Source of the DNA: Paraburkholderia bannensis NBRC 103871
Lineage (GTDB): Bacteria; Pseudomonadota; Gammaproteobacteria; Burkholderiales; Burkholderiaceae
Length of the DNA stretch: 64,000 bases
NCBI RefSeq assembly: GCF_000685015.1
Contig: NZ_BAYA01000005.1
Span: 1 to 64,000, forward strand
Reading direction: 5' to 3'
The notes under the pieces were generated by a model that did not search any database, was not told the DNA's origin, and was given only the letters and a program-made list of their open reading frames with translations. The translations under genes and the position numbers were made by a program. This document shows, in pieces, positions 1-9,369 of the stretch (its first letter is position 1; every line of letters starts with the position of its first letter).

Positions 1-1805
1 CTGCCGATTTCGTTTTCGACGTTGGTCAGGCTCGTGTCCAGGCCGCTGAGCGCGCCGCCCACGTTGTCATACGTCGAGCCCTGCACGGTATAGCTGGGAG
101 CCGATACGCCGCTGCCCGGCGTGTAGGTCGAGCCGCCACCCAGCGCGCTGGCAACCGTCGAACCGGTTGCGTTCGATGCGCTCGCGACCGAGTACAACTG
201 CGAGCCGTTGATCGCATCGGTCGAAGTTGCGGACACGACGCCCGCCGCCACGTTCTGGATCTGGCGTTCCGCGCCCGCGGCGCCCACCGAGACCACCGAA
301 GTCGGCGCCGTCGCCGCTGCCGTGCCGCCCGTCAGATCGAACGTGCCCGTATGCGGCGCGGCAGTCGTCGAGTTCGAACCGAGTGCGACATCCGATGCGT
401 TGTTCGCCACGGCGTTCGTGCCCAGCGCGACGCCGTTCGTCGCCGCGCCCTGAACCACCGCGCCGCTACCGAGCGCCACGCCACCCGCCGCATTGGCCTG
501 CGACGCATTGCCGAGCGCGACCGCGCCGATGCCGTTGGCGACCGTGCTGTCGCCGATAGCCACCGCGCCGTCGCCGGTGGCGGTATTGTTCGCGCCGATG
601 GCGACCGCGCCGTTGCCGGTCGCGACGTTCGGATCGCCCAGGGCCACGGCGCCATTGCCGCTGGCCGTCTGGCCTTCGCCCAGCGCGACTGCGCCCGTGC
701 CGCTCGTCACCTGCGAGTTGTGTCCGCCTGCGATCGAGCCGGTGCCAGCCGCTGCGGCGACGGTGACGCTATTGCCAAAGGCCACCGTCTCCGCCGCCAG
801 CGCCTGCGCTGACGGCCCCATCGCGGTCGCGCCCGCGGCCGAGGCGATGGCGGCATAGCCGACCGCCTGCGAGAAGGTGCCGCTGGCCGTGGCAGTGCCG
901 CCCAGCGCCGTGCTGCCCGCTGCCGTCGCGCTCGAATTGATGCCGAGCGCCGACGCGTTGAGCGCGGTTGCCTGTGCGCCAGCGCCCAGCGCGAGCGTGG
1001 AAACGCCGCTAGCCTGCGCGGCATTGCCAAGGGCAATGCCGTACTGTGCCGACGCCACTGCGCCGTTACCCATCGCAATGGAACTGTCTGCGCTCGCCGT
1101 CGAGTTGATGCCATAGGCTTGAGAGTTCGCCCCGCTGGCGAGATCGTTGGAGCCTAGCGCCACGGAGTTGTCGCCGCTTGCCTGCGTACCCGAGCCCGGC
1201 ACGCCAGCCGTACCGCCCCAGCCGATCGCGACAGCGGCCGTCCCGGAGGCGCCGCTGTTGGCGCCGATGGCGATGCCCGACGCGCCGCTGACCGAAGCAC
1301 CCGAGCCGATGGCCGTACCTGCTGCAGCAGTCGCAGTCGTGACCGCCTGGTTGCCAAAAGCAATGGAATCGGATCCGGCAGCAGTCGCCTGCGGTGCCAA
1401 TGCCGCTGAGTTATCTCCGGACGCCGTCGCGAAAACACCTAGCGCCACTGCACGACTACCAGAGGCAATCGTCGCGGCGCCCAGCGCAGTCGCACCGCTT
1501 CCACTTGCCGTTGCGTGCTCACCCAATGCTTCGGCATTTCCCCCTGACGCCTCGGCATCAAATCCGATGGCCGTCGATCCGCTTCCTGCAATTGCTGTAC
1601 AGCCAATTGCGACGCCGTTGAGCACCGCCGAGTTAGCGGCACACGTGCTCCCGTTCACAATCACGGAACCGTTGGCCTGCGCCATCGCGGCACCGGGCAG
1701 GGCCGCCAGGACGAGACTGAGAACAGAAACAACCGGCCGCAGTTTCAGCGAGTCGGCAGCGCCGGATCCATTTGAATTCAGACGATTTTTTGACTTTCCA
1801 GCCAT
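1..1805 (-). CDS. Trimeric autotransporter adhesin, YadA/Hep_Hag type (N-terminal part)
   Basis: The gene starts at an ATG at 1805 and runs off the left edge, so the C-terminal membrane anchor is not visible. The protein opens with a basic segment, a hydrophobic stretch and an Ala-x-Ala site (LPGAAMAQ), that is, a signal peptide. It then has long runs of Ala/Gly-rich repeats of the AxGxxATAxG kind typical of YadA head (Hep_Hag) domains. Near the window edge a stalk-like sequence appears (YTVQGSTYDNVGGALSG). The family forms surface trimers that bind host surfaces or other cells. The N-terminus does not look like the usual extended signal peptide of this family. The opposite strand is also open for long stretches, but those frames are Ala/Pro mirror images of the repeats. 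Confidence 0.9.
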   Translation of the reverse strand, partial: MAGKSKNRLNSNGSGAADSLKLRPVVSVLSLVLAALPGAAMAQANGSVIVNGSTCAANSAVLNGVAIGCTAIAGSGSTAIGFDAEASGGNAEALGEHATASGSGATALGAATIASGSRAVALGVFATASGDNSAALAPQATAAGSDSIAFGNQAVTTATAAAGTAIGSGASVSGASGIAIGANSGASGTAAVAIGWGGTAGVPGSGTQASGDNSVALGSNDLASGANSQAYGINSTASADSSIAMGNGAVASAQYGIALGNAAQASGVSTLALGAGAQATALNASALGINSSATAAGSTALGGTATASGTFSQAVGYAAIASAAGATAMGPSAQALAAETVAFGNSVTVAAAAGTGSIAGGHNSQVTSGTGAVALGEGQTASGNGAVALGDPNVATGNGAVAIGANNTATGDGAVAIGDSTVANGIGAVALGNASQANAAGGVALGSGAVVQGAATNGVALGTNAVANNASDVALGSNSTTAAPHTGTFDLTGGTAAATAPTSVVSVGAAGAERQIQNVAAGVVSATSTDAINGSQLYSVASASNATGSTVASALGGGSTYTPGSGVSAPSYTVQGSTYDNVGGALSGLDTSLTNVENEIG

Positions 1806-2547
1806 AAGGGCCCCACTCCGGGTTATCGGCTTCTGATTGATTTCGAAAAAATGCTTAGCATGACTACTCAATACGTTCCGCAATGGACGTCATGCGGCGC
1901 ATCGAGTTATTGCTGTGGACTGGTCAAACCACCGAGAGCGTGCGGCCTGGAAATTCTTATGACGTCGGCGCTTGAGGCGCGTGAAATCGTCGTGATTCCC
2001 GGCCGCTTTTTATGCTTCAGGAATCATTCAAAGAATCGACGACGGTGTTTCCGACTCCGTTTCCAATACCTACCAAATCTTTCAGGGACGAATAATATTG
2101 GCAGTCTGACGAAAGAAAAACTGAACTTTTGTCAACTTTTGAAAGGACTCGCGGCAGCGGATACGTGCCGGGATACAGGCGGCGCGTGCTGGACAAAAAT
2201 CGCTAAACCACCGTGCAGACAGGTGCCAAAGGCCACAGAGGGGCAGCCAATAACGCATTCCGATCCAGTGCGCAACCGGGCACTGTGGCTTGAAATACAC
2301 AAATATTCAGGAAGGTTTTGAAATCGACGTTTTAACAGGTTCACAAGCCTGAAAAACCAAATCGAATCAGCAGGCTAAAAAACCTGCCCATATTTGAAAC
2401 GGCCTCTTTGAAATGGGCCGAATACATCAATCCGCATTTTTATCGGCAATGTCACGCCGGAGTTCACAATTGTTCACAAACGAATGTGTCCCACCCAAAT
2501 AAGATCCTGACCCGTGTGTCCGGCATCACGCAAAAGGAGATGACTCA
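1806..2547. other. Non-coding region between adhesin and response regulator
   Basis: This 742-bp stretch is visibly less GC-rich than its neighbours. Short open frames exist on both strands (for example 1851-2321 plus and 2132-2344 minus), but they have no recognisable domain, no good ribosome site and unusual composition, so I do not call them. It should hold the divergent promoters of the adhesin and of the response regulator. Three copies of GTTCACAA lie at 2339, 2462 and 2472. Confidence 0.6.
2462..2479 (+). promoter_or_regulatory. Tandem GTTCACAA direct repeat, candidate response-regulator operator
   Basis: Two exact copies of GTTCACAA start 10 bp apart (2462 and 2472), about 70 bp before the GTG start of the downstream regulator. 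A third copy lies at 2339-2346. OmpR/PhoB-type regulators bind direct repeats about one helical turn apart, so autoregulation is a reasonable inference. No binding data are available. Confidence 0.45.
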
Positions 2548-3279
2548 GTGCACATTCTGGTTGTAGAGGACGATCCCGTTCAGGCTGAAGGGGTGGCCGG
2601 TGTCCTGTCACGGCTCGGTTATTCCGTGCACTTCGCGCGCGACGGTGAAAGCGCGATCCGGGCATTGCGCGTACAGCCTATCGACGCGGTCGTGCTCGAC
2701 TGGCACTTGCCGAAAATGTCGGGAATCGATGTGCTGCACTGGATCAGGAACGGCGTCGGCGGCACGTATGGCGTGCTGCTATTGACGAGCCGCGTTGAAG
2801 AATGCGATGTCGTCACCGCCCTTGACGCCGGTGCCGACGACTACCTCACCAAGCCGTTCAGGCCCGACGAGCTCGCCGCACGCATGAAGGCGCTCACCCG
2901 CCGCGCCGCGCGCAAGGGAGCGCCGCAGAGCCTGCTCAAGGCCGGTGAATATGTGCTTGACCGCCAGGGCCGGTCGGTGTCGCTGCGCGGCAAGGCCATC
3001 GACTTCACGCCCAAGGAATACGACGTCGCGGCCGCGCTGTTCAACAATCTCGGCAAGATCATGTCGCGCGACATGCTGGCGAAAACCGCGTGGGGGCGCG
3101 AAATGGACTCGCGCTCGCTCGACACGCACGTCTACCGGATCCGCCAGAAGTTGCAGTTGCGCCCGGAAAATCGCCTGCGTCTGTCTTCGGTCTATACCGT
3201 CGGCTACCGGCTCGACGAAATGGCGGCGGCCGAAACGGGCCTCAATGGCGACCAGGTTGTCGTCGGCGAATGCCTGTAG
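2548..3279 (+). CDS. OmpR/PhoB-family response regulator (copy 1)
   Basis: This 243-residue DNA-binding response regulator has an N-terminal receiver domain with the acidic pair EDD at 7-9, the phosphoacceptor Asp51 in VVLDWHLP and the conserved Lys102 in TKPFRP. It is followed by a winged-helix domain (about 130-230) ending in the usual YTVGYRLDE. The start is a GTG at 2548, preceded by AAGGAG at a good distance. It is a close paralogue of the convergent regulator at 3410-4114 and shares its DWHLP and KLQLRPEN motifs. No kinase gene is adjacent on its own strand, so it may share the CHASE2 kinase with its paralogue or respond to another one. Confidence 0.93.
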   Translation: MHILVVEDDPVQAEGVAGVLSRLGYSVHFARDGESAIRALRVQPIDAVVLDWHLPKMSGIDVLHWIRNGVGGTYGVLLLTSRVEECDVVTALDAGADDYLTKPFRPDELAARMKALTRRAARKGAPQSLLKAGEYVLDRQGRSVSLRGKAIDFTPKEYDVAAALFNNLGKIMSRDMLAKTAWGREMDSRSLDTHVYRIRQKLQLRPENRLRLSSVYTVGYRLDEMAAAETGLNGDQVVVGECL

Positions 3280-3347
3280 CGCCGCTCTGGACGCCACCCG
3301 CCTTACCTCTCTCTTGGCGTAGCGAAACCCCGTCGCTGCGTCTTTTC

Positions 3348-3378
3348 GGCCGACGCATTGCGCGTCGGCCGCTTTTTC
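3348..3378 (+). terminator. Rho-independent terminator after response regulator 1
   Basis: A 9-bp perfect stem (GGCCGACGC at 3348-3356 with GCGTCGGCC at 3362-3370) is followed by CGCTTTTTCC. It lies 70 bp after the stop codon of the plus-strand regulator and before the end of the convergent one. Confidence 0.8.
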
Positions 3379-3409
3379 CTTTTCCCTTTCCTCAGCCTTC
3401 AACACCCAA

Positions 3410-4114
3410 TCATTCGCTATCCGAATCAAGTGGCACGGCCGCTTCAAGACGGTATCCGGCCGTATAGACCGAGGTAAGACGTACACCGTTTTCCGGACGC
3501 AGCTTCAACTTCTGCCTGATGCGATAAATATGCGTGTCAAGCGAGCGGGATTCCGCGCCGAGTTCGCGTCCCCATGCGGTCATTGCCAGCAACTCGCGCG
3601 ACAGGATTTTTCCGAAGTTATTGAAGAGCGTCGCGGCAAGCTGATATTCCTTCGTGGTCAGCGCAATATCGGTGTCGCGTAGCGCGATCGTCCTGGCCCG
3701 TGGATCCAGCACGTATTCTCCCGCCCGTACGACCTTGTCGTTTGCGTGGCGAACGATGCGGCGCACCAGCGCCTGGACACGCGCCACCAGTTCATCGGAG
3801 CGGAACGGTTTGGCAAGGTAATCGTCGGCGCCAGCCTCCAGTGCGCGAACCACATCGAGCTCCTGAATCCGGCTGGTCAGGAACAACACGCCGTATTCCG
3901 CGCCGACGCCTTCGCGTATCCAGCCCAGAACCTCAATGCCGCTTATGCCGGGCAAATGCCAGTCGAGCACGACAGCGTCGACGCTTTCAGCCTGCAAAAA
4001 GCGAATCGCCGCTTCGCCATCGTTGACGACGCTGACCATGAAGTCATGCCGCGACAATACGCCCGCTACGGCCTGCGCCTGAACCGGATCGTCCTCGACA
4101 ATCAAAATATGCAT
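3410..4114 (-). CDS. OmpR/PhoB-family response regulator (copy 2)
   Basis: A receiver plus winged-helix regulator of 234 residues. Phosphoacceptor Asp51 lies in VVLDWHLP and Lys102 in AKPFRS. The DNA-binding domain ends with SVYTAGYRLE. The start at 4114 is chosen because it aligns exactly with the MHILxVEDDPVQA start of the paralogue; an upstream in-frame ATG at 4150 would add 12 unlikely residues. It lies 38 bp after the stop of the CHASE2 histidine kinase on the same strand, so the two form a classic kinase-regulator operon. The regulator at 2548-3279 looks like a duplicate of this gene. Confidence 0.93.
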   Translation of the reverse strand: MHILIVEDDPVQAQAVAGVLSRHDFMVSVVNDGEAAIRFLQAESVDAVVLDWHLPGISGIEVLGWIREGVGAEYGVLFLTSRIQELDVVRALEAGADDYLAKPFRSDELVARVQALVRRIVRHANDKVVRAGEYVLDPRARTIALRDTDIALTTKEYQLAATLFNNFGKILSRELLAMTAWGRELGAESRSLDTHIYRIRQKLKLRPENGVRLTSVYTAGYRLEAAVPLDSDSE

Positions 4115-4152
4115 GCTTTGTATTCCGAACATCCCGTTGCAGCCACCCACAC

Positions 4153-6519
4153 TTATCCCAGCCTCGGCAGGCGAACCGTAAATACCGTCCCTTTGCCCAA
4201 CGCCGAGCGCACAAAAACACGGCCGCCCAGCGCATCGACCACGGACTTCACGAACGCCAGTCCCAACCCGTGGCCAGACCAGGCCCGCGCGTGTTCGAGC
4301 TGGCCGAATTCATGAAATAGCCGCCGGATGTCGGCTCTGGCAATGCCAATACCCTGATCGACCACCGACACCTTGAAGTGCTGTCGCGTCACCGACAGAC
4401 GCACGCGGATCGCCGACGACGGCGGGCTGTACTTGATCGCGTTGCCGATCAGGTTGCCGAACGCGCGACGCAGAAGCTGGGTATCGGCAATGGTGTTGAC
4501 GCCAGGCTCGGCGATCAGGTTCACTTCGATCGATTTCGCGCTGGCTTGCGGCCAGAAGTCATCGACCGCATCGCCGAGCGCCAGCGCCGGATCCACGCGG
4601 CTCAAATTGGGCGCGACCGATTCAGCACGCGCGAGAAATAGAAAATCGTCCGAAAGGCTCAGCGCCGTCGTCGCATAGTGTTCGACCAGTTCGACGAACT
4701 GTTTCTGCGCGAGGCGCGGCGGATCCTGGCGCATCTGCTCGACGAGCGCGAGCAAGGCGGCTTGCGGCGAACGCATATCGTGCGACATGAAGCGCAGCGC
4801 CATGTCTCTCTGGCGCTCGGCGCGTCGAATCGAAGACAGGTCGGTGACGTAAAAGATCAGTGCGCTGCCGCGATCGGCGCCAGGACGAATCAGTGCGCAC
4901 TTGATCAGCAAGGAACGCCCGTCGCGCGCGCTCGTAATTTCGATCCCCTGCGAAAGCAGGCTCGTGGCGCTCACGGGCAGCGTCTTGCCGCCGTATTGCA
5001 GTTCGAGCAGCGCCAGCGCCTGCTTCACGAAATCGACCGCACGATGCGAAGCGGTGATGTCGAACAGGACATCGGCGGCCTGACGCCCCGTCGGCGACGC
5101 ACTCACGCCATTGCCGTTCGGCTGCAAGGGCAGCGCGACGACCTGTGCGTTGGCCAGCAGCACCGTGCCCGCATAGTCCGCCACGAGCGTGGCTTCAGGC
5201 AGTGTATCGACCCAGTCCGCGACGAGTTCGCGATAGCGATGCACACGCTCGACCAGCGACGTCATGACCTCCAGACGATGCTGGATCGGATCGACAAAGC
5301 GCCGGATGCGCGTCGAGCCTGGCGGCAAGGTGGATTCCCGCAGCGACCTCGCCGTTTCGCGCGCCAGGTAGCCAAGCAGCGCCTCCTGGCGCCGCCACGC
5401 CCATAACGGCCACGCAATCAGGCAGGTTACGACCCCGACCGCGGGCGCAAGGAACACGTGTCCCAGCCGCATCGCCAGCCAGGCGGCCAGCACGTTCATG
5501 CAGGCAAGCCCCGCCGAGACACACAGGCTCCAGCGCGGCCCCAGCAGATAGAGCGCGAGACAGGCGAACGGCACGACACCCAGGTCGAAAAAGAGCTGCT
5601 CCCAGAAACGGGCCGGCTTGATGAGCGTGGACGTTGCGAGCGCATTGGTTGCTTGCGCAAGGAATTCGACCCCACTCAAGGACGCGCCATCGACCAGCGG
5701 GGTCGGAAGGCGTTCGTCATAGCCGCTGGCCGTCACCCCCACCAGCACCACGCGCCCACTCAGGAAACTGGCGGGAATGTGCCCTTCCAGCACGTCGAGA
5801 TACGACACGCTATCGAACGCAGGCTCAGCGCCCAACGGCACATAGCGCACGCAGCCCCTGCCGCCGGCGCGCTCGCTCGCTTGATCGTCCCTGCTGCAGA
5901 TCGGCACCGCATCGCCCGCGGCACGCAGCACGAGTGCTGCGATGTGGCCATCGGCCTGTTGCACGCCCGACCAGAGCTGCACGCTTCGATACAGGCCGTC
6001 GCTGTCCTGCCGCGCACCGGCAAAGGCCCGCCCATAGCTCGACCGGATCAGCAGCTTGTCGCCGTCGGTATGCGGCGCGGGCAGCGGAATCACCACCTTG
6101 CCGTTGCGCCGCACAGCGGCCACGAGCGGCATCAGTTCGGCGGTCGAGGCGCTGCCTTCGGCGCGCCCCCACGGCACGAGCCCCACGGCCGCGACGCCGC
6201 TGTCCGTCAGCCGGTTGAGCAGGCGCGCGTGAATGCTGGGCGCAAGCGGCAGGCGTCCGAGCGCGGACACCGTGCGATCGTCGATCGCGATGACGAGGAC
6301 GCGCCGGGGCGCGACCTGATGCAGGGAACGCGACGCGATATCGAGGAAAGCAAGGTCGGCGCGATGCAGCGCCCGCGTACAGGAAAGCGCGAGGCAGGCA
6401 ATGACCAGCGCGGCGAGCAGCCCGGGCCACTCGCGCGAAAGATCCGGGTGGGTGCGCCCGGATGACGTGCGAGCGCCGCGCAAGGGCTGGCGCGCACCGA
6501 AGAAGAACCGGCCTCTCAT
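4153..6519 (-). CDS. CHASE2-domain sensor histidine kinase
   Basis: A 788-residue membrane kinase. After a short basic N-terminus a membrane segment (about 33-50) leads into a periplasmic CHASE2 domain (about 55-300; note VLVIAIDDRTV and GRVVLVGVTA). Three membrane helices follow (about 308-376), then a PAS-like region (about 430-560), a HisKA domain with the phospho-accepting His580 in FMSHDMRSP, and a HATPase_c domain with the N box around FGNLIGNAIKYS (688-699), DQGIGIA and GHGLGLAFV. CHASE2 domains sense unknown extracellular signals. It is the first gene of an operon with the response regulator at 3410-4114. Nothing key is missing, so it should be active. Confidence 0.92.
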   Translation of the reverse strand: MRGRFFFGARQPLRGARTSSGRTHPDLSREWPGLLAALVIACLALSCTRALHRADLAFLDIASRSLHQVAPRRVLVIAIDDRTVSALGRLPLAPSIHARLLNRLTDSGVAAVGLVPWGRAEGSASTAELMPLVAAVRRNGKVVIPLPAPHTDGDKLLIRSSYGRAFAGARQDSDGLYRSVQLWSGVQQADGHIAALVLRAAGDAVPICSRDDQASERAGGRGCVRYVPLGAEPAFDSVSYLDVLEGHIPASFLSGRVVLVGVTASGYDERLPTPLVDGASLSGVEFLAQATNALATSTLIKPARFWEQLFFDLGVVPFACLALYLLGPRWSLCVSAGLACMNVLAAWLAMRLGHVFLAPAVGVVTCLIAWPLWAWRRQEALLGYLARETARSLRESTLPPGSTRIRRFVDPIQHRLEVMTSLVERVHRYRELVADWVDTLPEATLVADYAGTVLLANAQVVALPLQPNGNGVSASPTGRQAADVLFDITASHRAVDFVKQALALLELQYGGKTLPVSATSLLSQGIEITSARDGRSLLIKCALIRPGADRGSALIFYVTDLSSIRRAERQRDMALRFMSHDMRSPQAALLALVEQMRQDPPRLAQKQFVELVEHYATTALSLSDDFLFLARAESVAPNLSRVDPALALGDAVDDFWPQASAKSIEVNLIAEPGVNTIADTQLLRRAFGNLIGNAIKYSPPSSAIRVRLSVTRQHFKVSVVDQGIGIARADIRRLFHEFGQLEHARAWSGHGLGLAFVKSVVDALGGRVFVRSALGKGTVFTVRLPRLG

Positions 6520-7047
6520 TTCAGCGCGGCGGCACCGTCATGCGGCGGGAATCGTGCGGCGCACGGATGCGGTTGCGCGATGCGCCTGCTGAGCGAATGC
6601 AGCGAAATTGTGACACCGGTGAATCTCAACTCTTTGGACTTCGGATTGCTTCGCACGATCGCGAAACCTTGGCTGGAGCCTGAATTATCCAAATAGTTAA
6701 GCGGTCGTCAGCATTTGTCACAAAATGAAACAAATTGTCCATTTGTCAGACGTTTGCGCGCGCAACCAAGTGGATTCAAGGAAATTTCCCGTCAATTTCC
6801 GTTTAAGTCACCGATATTAAATCCCCTTGAAAACAGTTTAATTTCCTTAAAAATAAACGGGAAATACGCAATAATAAAATGACCCGATTGACGATTCGTT
6901 CTCGCATCCAGGCAATGCAAAGCCCCAAGGACGCTTTTGTCATCAGGTTCGATGTGTTAGTCTCGACGGCGCAATACCCGTTGCGCATAACCGCACGCCC
7001 CCAACGCAAACGAAAGTGTCGACGTAGTCCACGCCAGCTATCTGTCT
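6520..7047. other. Non-coding region between sensor kinase and EAL protein
   Basis: This 528-bp stretch is AT-rich in its second half. It contains the inverted repeat ATTTCCCGT (6784-6792) with ACGGGAAAT (6857-6865) and several TTTGTCA/TGACAAA-like words near 6715-6750. I see no convincing gene. It should carry the promoter of the minus-strand kinase and that of the EAL gene. Confidence 0.55.
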
Positions 7048-7974
7048 ATGCGAGTTCCGGTCAAACAAAGGTTGAGTTCGCTCTGGCGCACCGCTCGTGT
7101 CCCATTCGACGGATCGCCATCGACTCAAGAGATGCCCCTGCGTCATCCTCGATGCCTGTTGAGCGATGCAGAACTCGGACTGGAACGCGGCGAGTTCTTC
7201 TTCGTCGCCCAGCCGATTTTGCGCCTGCACGAGAAACGGCTCTCGGGCTTCGAATACCTGATGCGATGGCGGCACCCGGACGACGGCGTGCTTGCGCCCG
7301 CGCGCTTTATCAGCGTCGTGGAAGATTCGGCACTGGCCCGCCGCTTCACGGAAATGCTGATCGAGCGCGCCGCCGACACGCTGCAACGATGGAAGCGCTC
7401 CGGCCACGGCGATCTCTGCCTGGCGATCAATCTTGGCGCGGCGGAACTGGCAAGCGCCGACCTGCCGCAACGCATCCGGTCGATTTTCGCGGCACGCGAA
7501 GTCATGCCCGCACGACTGGAAATCGAATTGACGGGCGCGGTTCAACCCGATTGTCTGGATCGCCTCGCCGAGGCCATTCGCGCGGTGCAGGCCATCGGCA
7601 CACGGGTCGCCCTCGACGACCTGGGCGGCGGCTATAACTCCTTGACCCTGCTTCAGCAACTGCCCGCCGATATCGTCAAGTTCGATCGCTCGTATCTTGC
7701 GAACGTGCCTGCCGACAGCGAAGCCACGCGCATGATCGAAATGCTCGTCAAGTTCGCGCATGCACAGGGCAAGCAGATCGTGCTTTCCGGCGTGGAAACG
7801 CAGGAGCAGTTTGCCTGGGCCCAGTCGCTGCGCGAGGTGGATGTGCAGGGCTTTTACATCGACAAGCCGCTTGACGAGGCGCGCATCGGCGAATTGATCG
7901 ACCGTTACGACGCCTCGTCTGCCAGCGTCCAGACAATGCCTCCTACCAGCGAATCAAGGCCGCTCCCCAGGTAA
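7048..7974 (+). CDS. EAL-domain protein (c-di-GMP phosphodiesterase or degenerate receptor)
   Basis: A protein of up to 308 residues made almost wholly of one EAL domain, with no membrane segment and no GGDEF partner. Expected motifs are partly altered. EAL reads EYL in FEYLMRW, the metal-site Asn is present in INLG, the EITE motif reads ELTG, DDFGTGYSSL reads [10 protein letters not shown], the catalytic-type Lys is kept in [13 protein letters not shown] reads LSGVE, and QGYxxxKPL is kept. Several acidic residues of the canonical site are therefore changed, and activity is uncertain. Start choice is open: 7048 has no clear ribosome site and 7132 is an alternative. Its 3' end overlaps the convergent KAS III gene by 32 bp. 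Confidence 0.82.
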   Translation: MRVPVKQRLSSLWRTARVPFDGSPSTQEMPLRHPRCLLSDAELGLERGEFFFVAQPILRLHEKRLSGFEYLMRWRHPDDGVLAPARFISVVEDSALARRFTEMLIERAADTLQRWKRSGHGDLCLAINLGAAELASADLPQRIRSIFAAREVMPARLEIELTGAVQPDCLDRLAEAIRAVQAIGTRVALDDLGGGYNSLTLLQQLPADIVKFDRSYLANVPADSEATRMIEMLVKFAHAQGKQIVLSGVETQEQFAWAQSLREVDVQGFYIDKPLDEARIGELIDRYDASSASVQTMPPTSESRPLPR

Positions 7975-8935
7975 AGCCCGACCCCATCGTCGGCGTGAGA
8001 ACCAGGTCGTTTTCCTTGATGCGTCCGTCGGCCACCGCTTCGCTGAGCGCGAGCGGGATCGACGCCGCCGATGTATTGCCGTGATGATCGACGGTCAGCA
8101 CGACTTTCTCCATCGGCAGATGCAGTTTCTCGCCCAGCGTCTGCACGATGCGCTGGTTCGCCTGATGCGGTACGACCCAGTCGAGATCGTCCTGGCTCAG
8201 GCCGTTCGCGGCGAGCGCTTCCTGCGAAGCCTCGGCGAGATTCACCACTGCATGCAGGAACACTTCGCGCCCCGCGAGATGCATCGTGCCCGCCGTCTGC
8301 GTGGACGACACGCCGCCGTCGGTCTGGATCTTGTCCTGGTGCCGCCCGTCCGAATGCAGGTGCGTGGAGAGAATGCCGCGCGGCGCGCCATCGGTGTGGC
8401 GCTCGGCGCGCAGCACCACCGCGCCCGCACCGTCGCCGAACAGCACGCAGCTATTGCGGTCTTGCCAGTTCACCACACGCGACATTGTCTCCGCGCCAAT
8501 TACGAGCGCCGTGCGCGCCTGGCCAAGCCGGATCATGTTGTCCGCCACCGAAAGCGCGAACACGAAGCCCGAGCACACCGCCTGCACGTCGAACGCCGCG
8601 CCGCCGTTCATGCCGATCGCCGCCTGTACCTTCACCGCCGTCGAAGGCATGGTGTGATCGGGCGTGCAGGTCGCGAGTACGATCAGGTCGACGTCGGCGC
8701 CACGGATACCCGCCTGCTTGAGCGCCGCATTCGCCGCGCCGGTCGCGAGATCGGAGGTAAGCTCGCCACGCGCTGCGATGCGCCGCTCCTTGATGCCCGT
8801 GCGCTGGACGATCCAGTCGTCCGTTGTGTCGACCATGCGCGCGATGTCCAGGTTCGTCATGCGGCGCTCGGGCAGCGCAGAGCCGCAGCCGACCACACGC
8901 GAGATCCAGCGGCCCGCGCCGTTGATTTCCGCCAT
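7943..8935 (-). CDS. 3-oxoacyl-ACP synthase III (KAS III) family condensing enzyme
   Basis: A 330-residue FabH-like ketosynthase with a complete catalytic triad: Cys121 in AVCSGF, His257 in VPHQANQRI and Asn287 in [14 protein letters not shown] enzymes start chains by condensing an acyl-CoA with malonyl-ACP. I chose the ATG at 8935 because GGGAG sits 8 nt upstream. It is the last gene of the SDR-CCR-PKS-ACP-KAS III operon, 89 bp after the free ACP, and not in a fab cluster. That argues for a dedicated role in making a starter unit, or acetoacetyl substrate, for this locus rather than bulk fatty acid synthesis. Confidence 0.9.
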   Translation of the reverse strand: MAEINGAGRWISRVVGCGSALPERRMTNLDIARMVDTTDDWIVQRTGIKERRIAARGELTSDLATGAANAALKQAGIRGADVDLIVLATCTPDHTMPSTAVKVQAAIGMNGGAAFDVQAVCSGFVFALSVADNMIRLGQARTALVIGAETMSRVVNWQDRNSCVLFGDGAGAVVLRAERHTDGAPRGILSTHLHSDGRHQDKIQTDGGVSSTQTAGTMHLAGREVFLHAVVNLAEASQEALAANGLSQDDLDWVVPHQANQRIVQTLGEKLHLPMEKVVLTVDHHGNTSAASIPLALSEAVADGRIKENDLVLTPTMGSGFTWGAALIRW

Positions 8936-9024
8936 CCTCAGCACTCCCTCAGTATTCCCTACGCACTCCGATTAAATTTGGCGTCGCGCCGGGCGAGCAC
9001 AAGACACGCACCGGCGCGAAGGTC

Positions 9025-9351
9025 TTACCAGCTACCCGCGCTGGCCGCATCGTCCGGCTGCGCATCGGCCGTCTCCGGCTGAACGCGCGAAACCAGATAG
9101 TCGGCCAGCGATGCGAAGGTCGGATAGTCGAACAGCACAGTATCGTCAATCTTGATCTTGAGCCGCTCTTCCAGGAAGAACGCGAGTTCGACCGAGTGCA
9201 TCGAATCGAATCCCGCATCGGCGAAGGTCTGGTCGAGATCGGTCGGCACCTGGAGATGATTCGCTTCCGTCCATTCCTGGATCCAGACGAGGATCGCCTG
9301 CGCGGTCACCTTGGATCCGTTGACGGTTGCGGCTTGGAGTTGGTCGCTCAT
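9025..9351 (-). CDS. Free-standing acyl carrier protein
   Basis: A 108-residue carrier protein with the phosphopantetheine attachment site Ser50 in the motif GFDSMHSVEL. It is longer than the housekeeping AcpP (about 78 residues) at both ends. It lies 18 bp after the PKS stop codon and before the KAS III gene, so it is very probably co-transcribed with both. A natural inference is that KAS III and the locus ketoreductase and dehydratase act on chains bound to this carrier. The carrier could then hand the acyl group to the PKS ketosynthase. Confidence 0.92.
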   Translation of the reverse strand: MSDQLQAATVNGSKVTAQAILVWIQEWTEANHLQVPTDLDQTFADAGFDSMHSVELAFFLEERLKIKIDDTVLFDYPTFASLADYLVSRVQPETADAQPDDAASAGSW

Positions 9352-9369
9352 GACGTCGATTCCCTAAAG

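Noticed and set aside
1147..1836. A 229-codon plus-strand frame across the adhesin start
   Set aside because: Its Ala/Pro repeats are the reverse reading of the YadA head repeats, and the minus strand gives a signal peptide and head domain.
1851..2321. A 156-codon plus-strand frame in the adhesin/regulator gap
   Set aside because: No ribosome site, no domain, and Cys/Trp-rich composition unlike the neighbouring genes.
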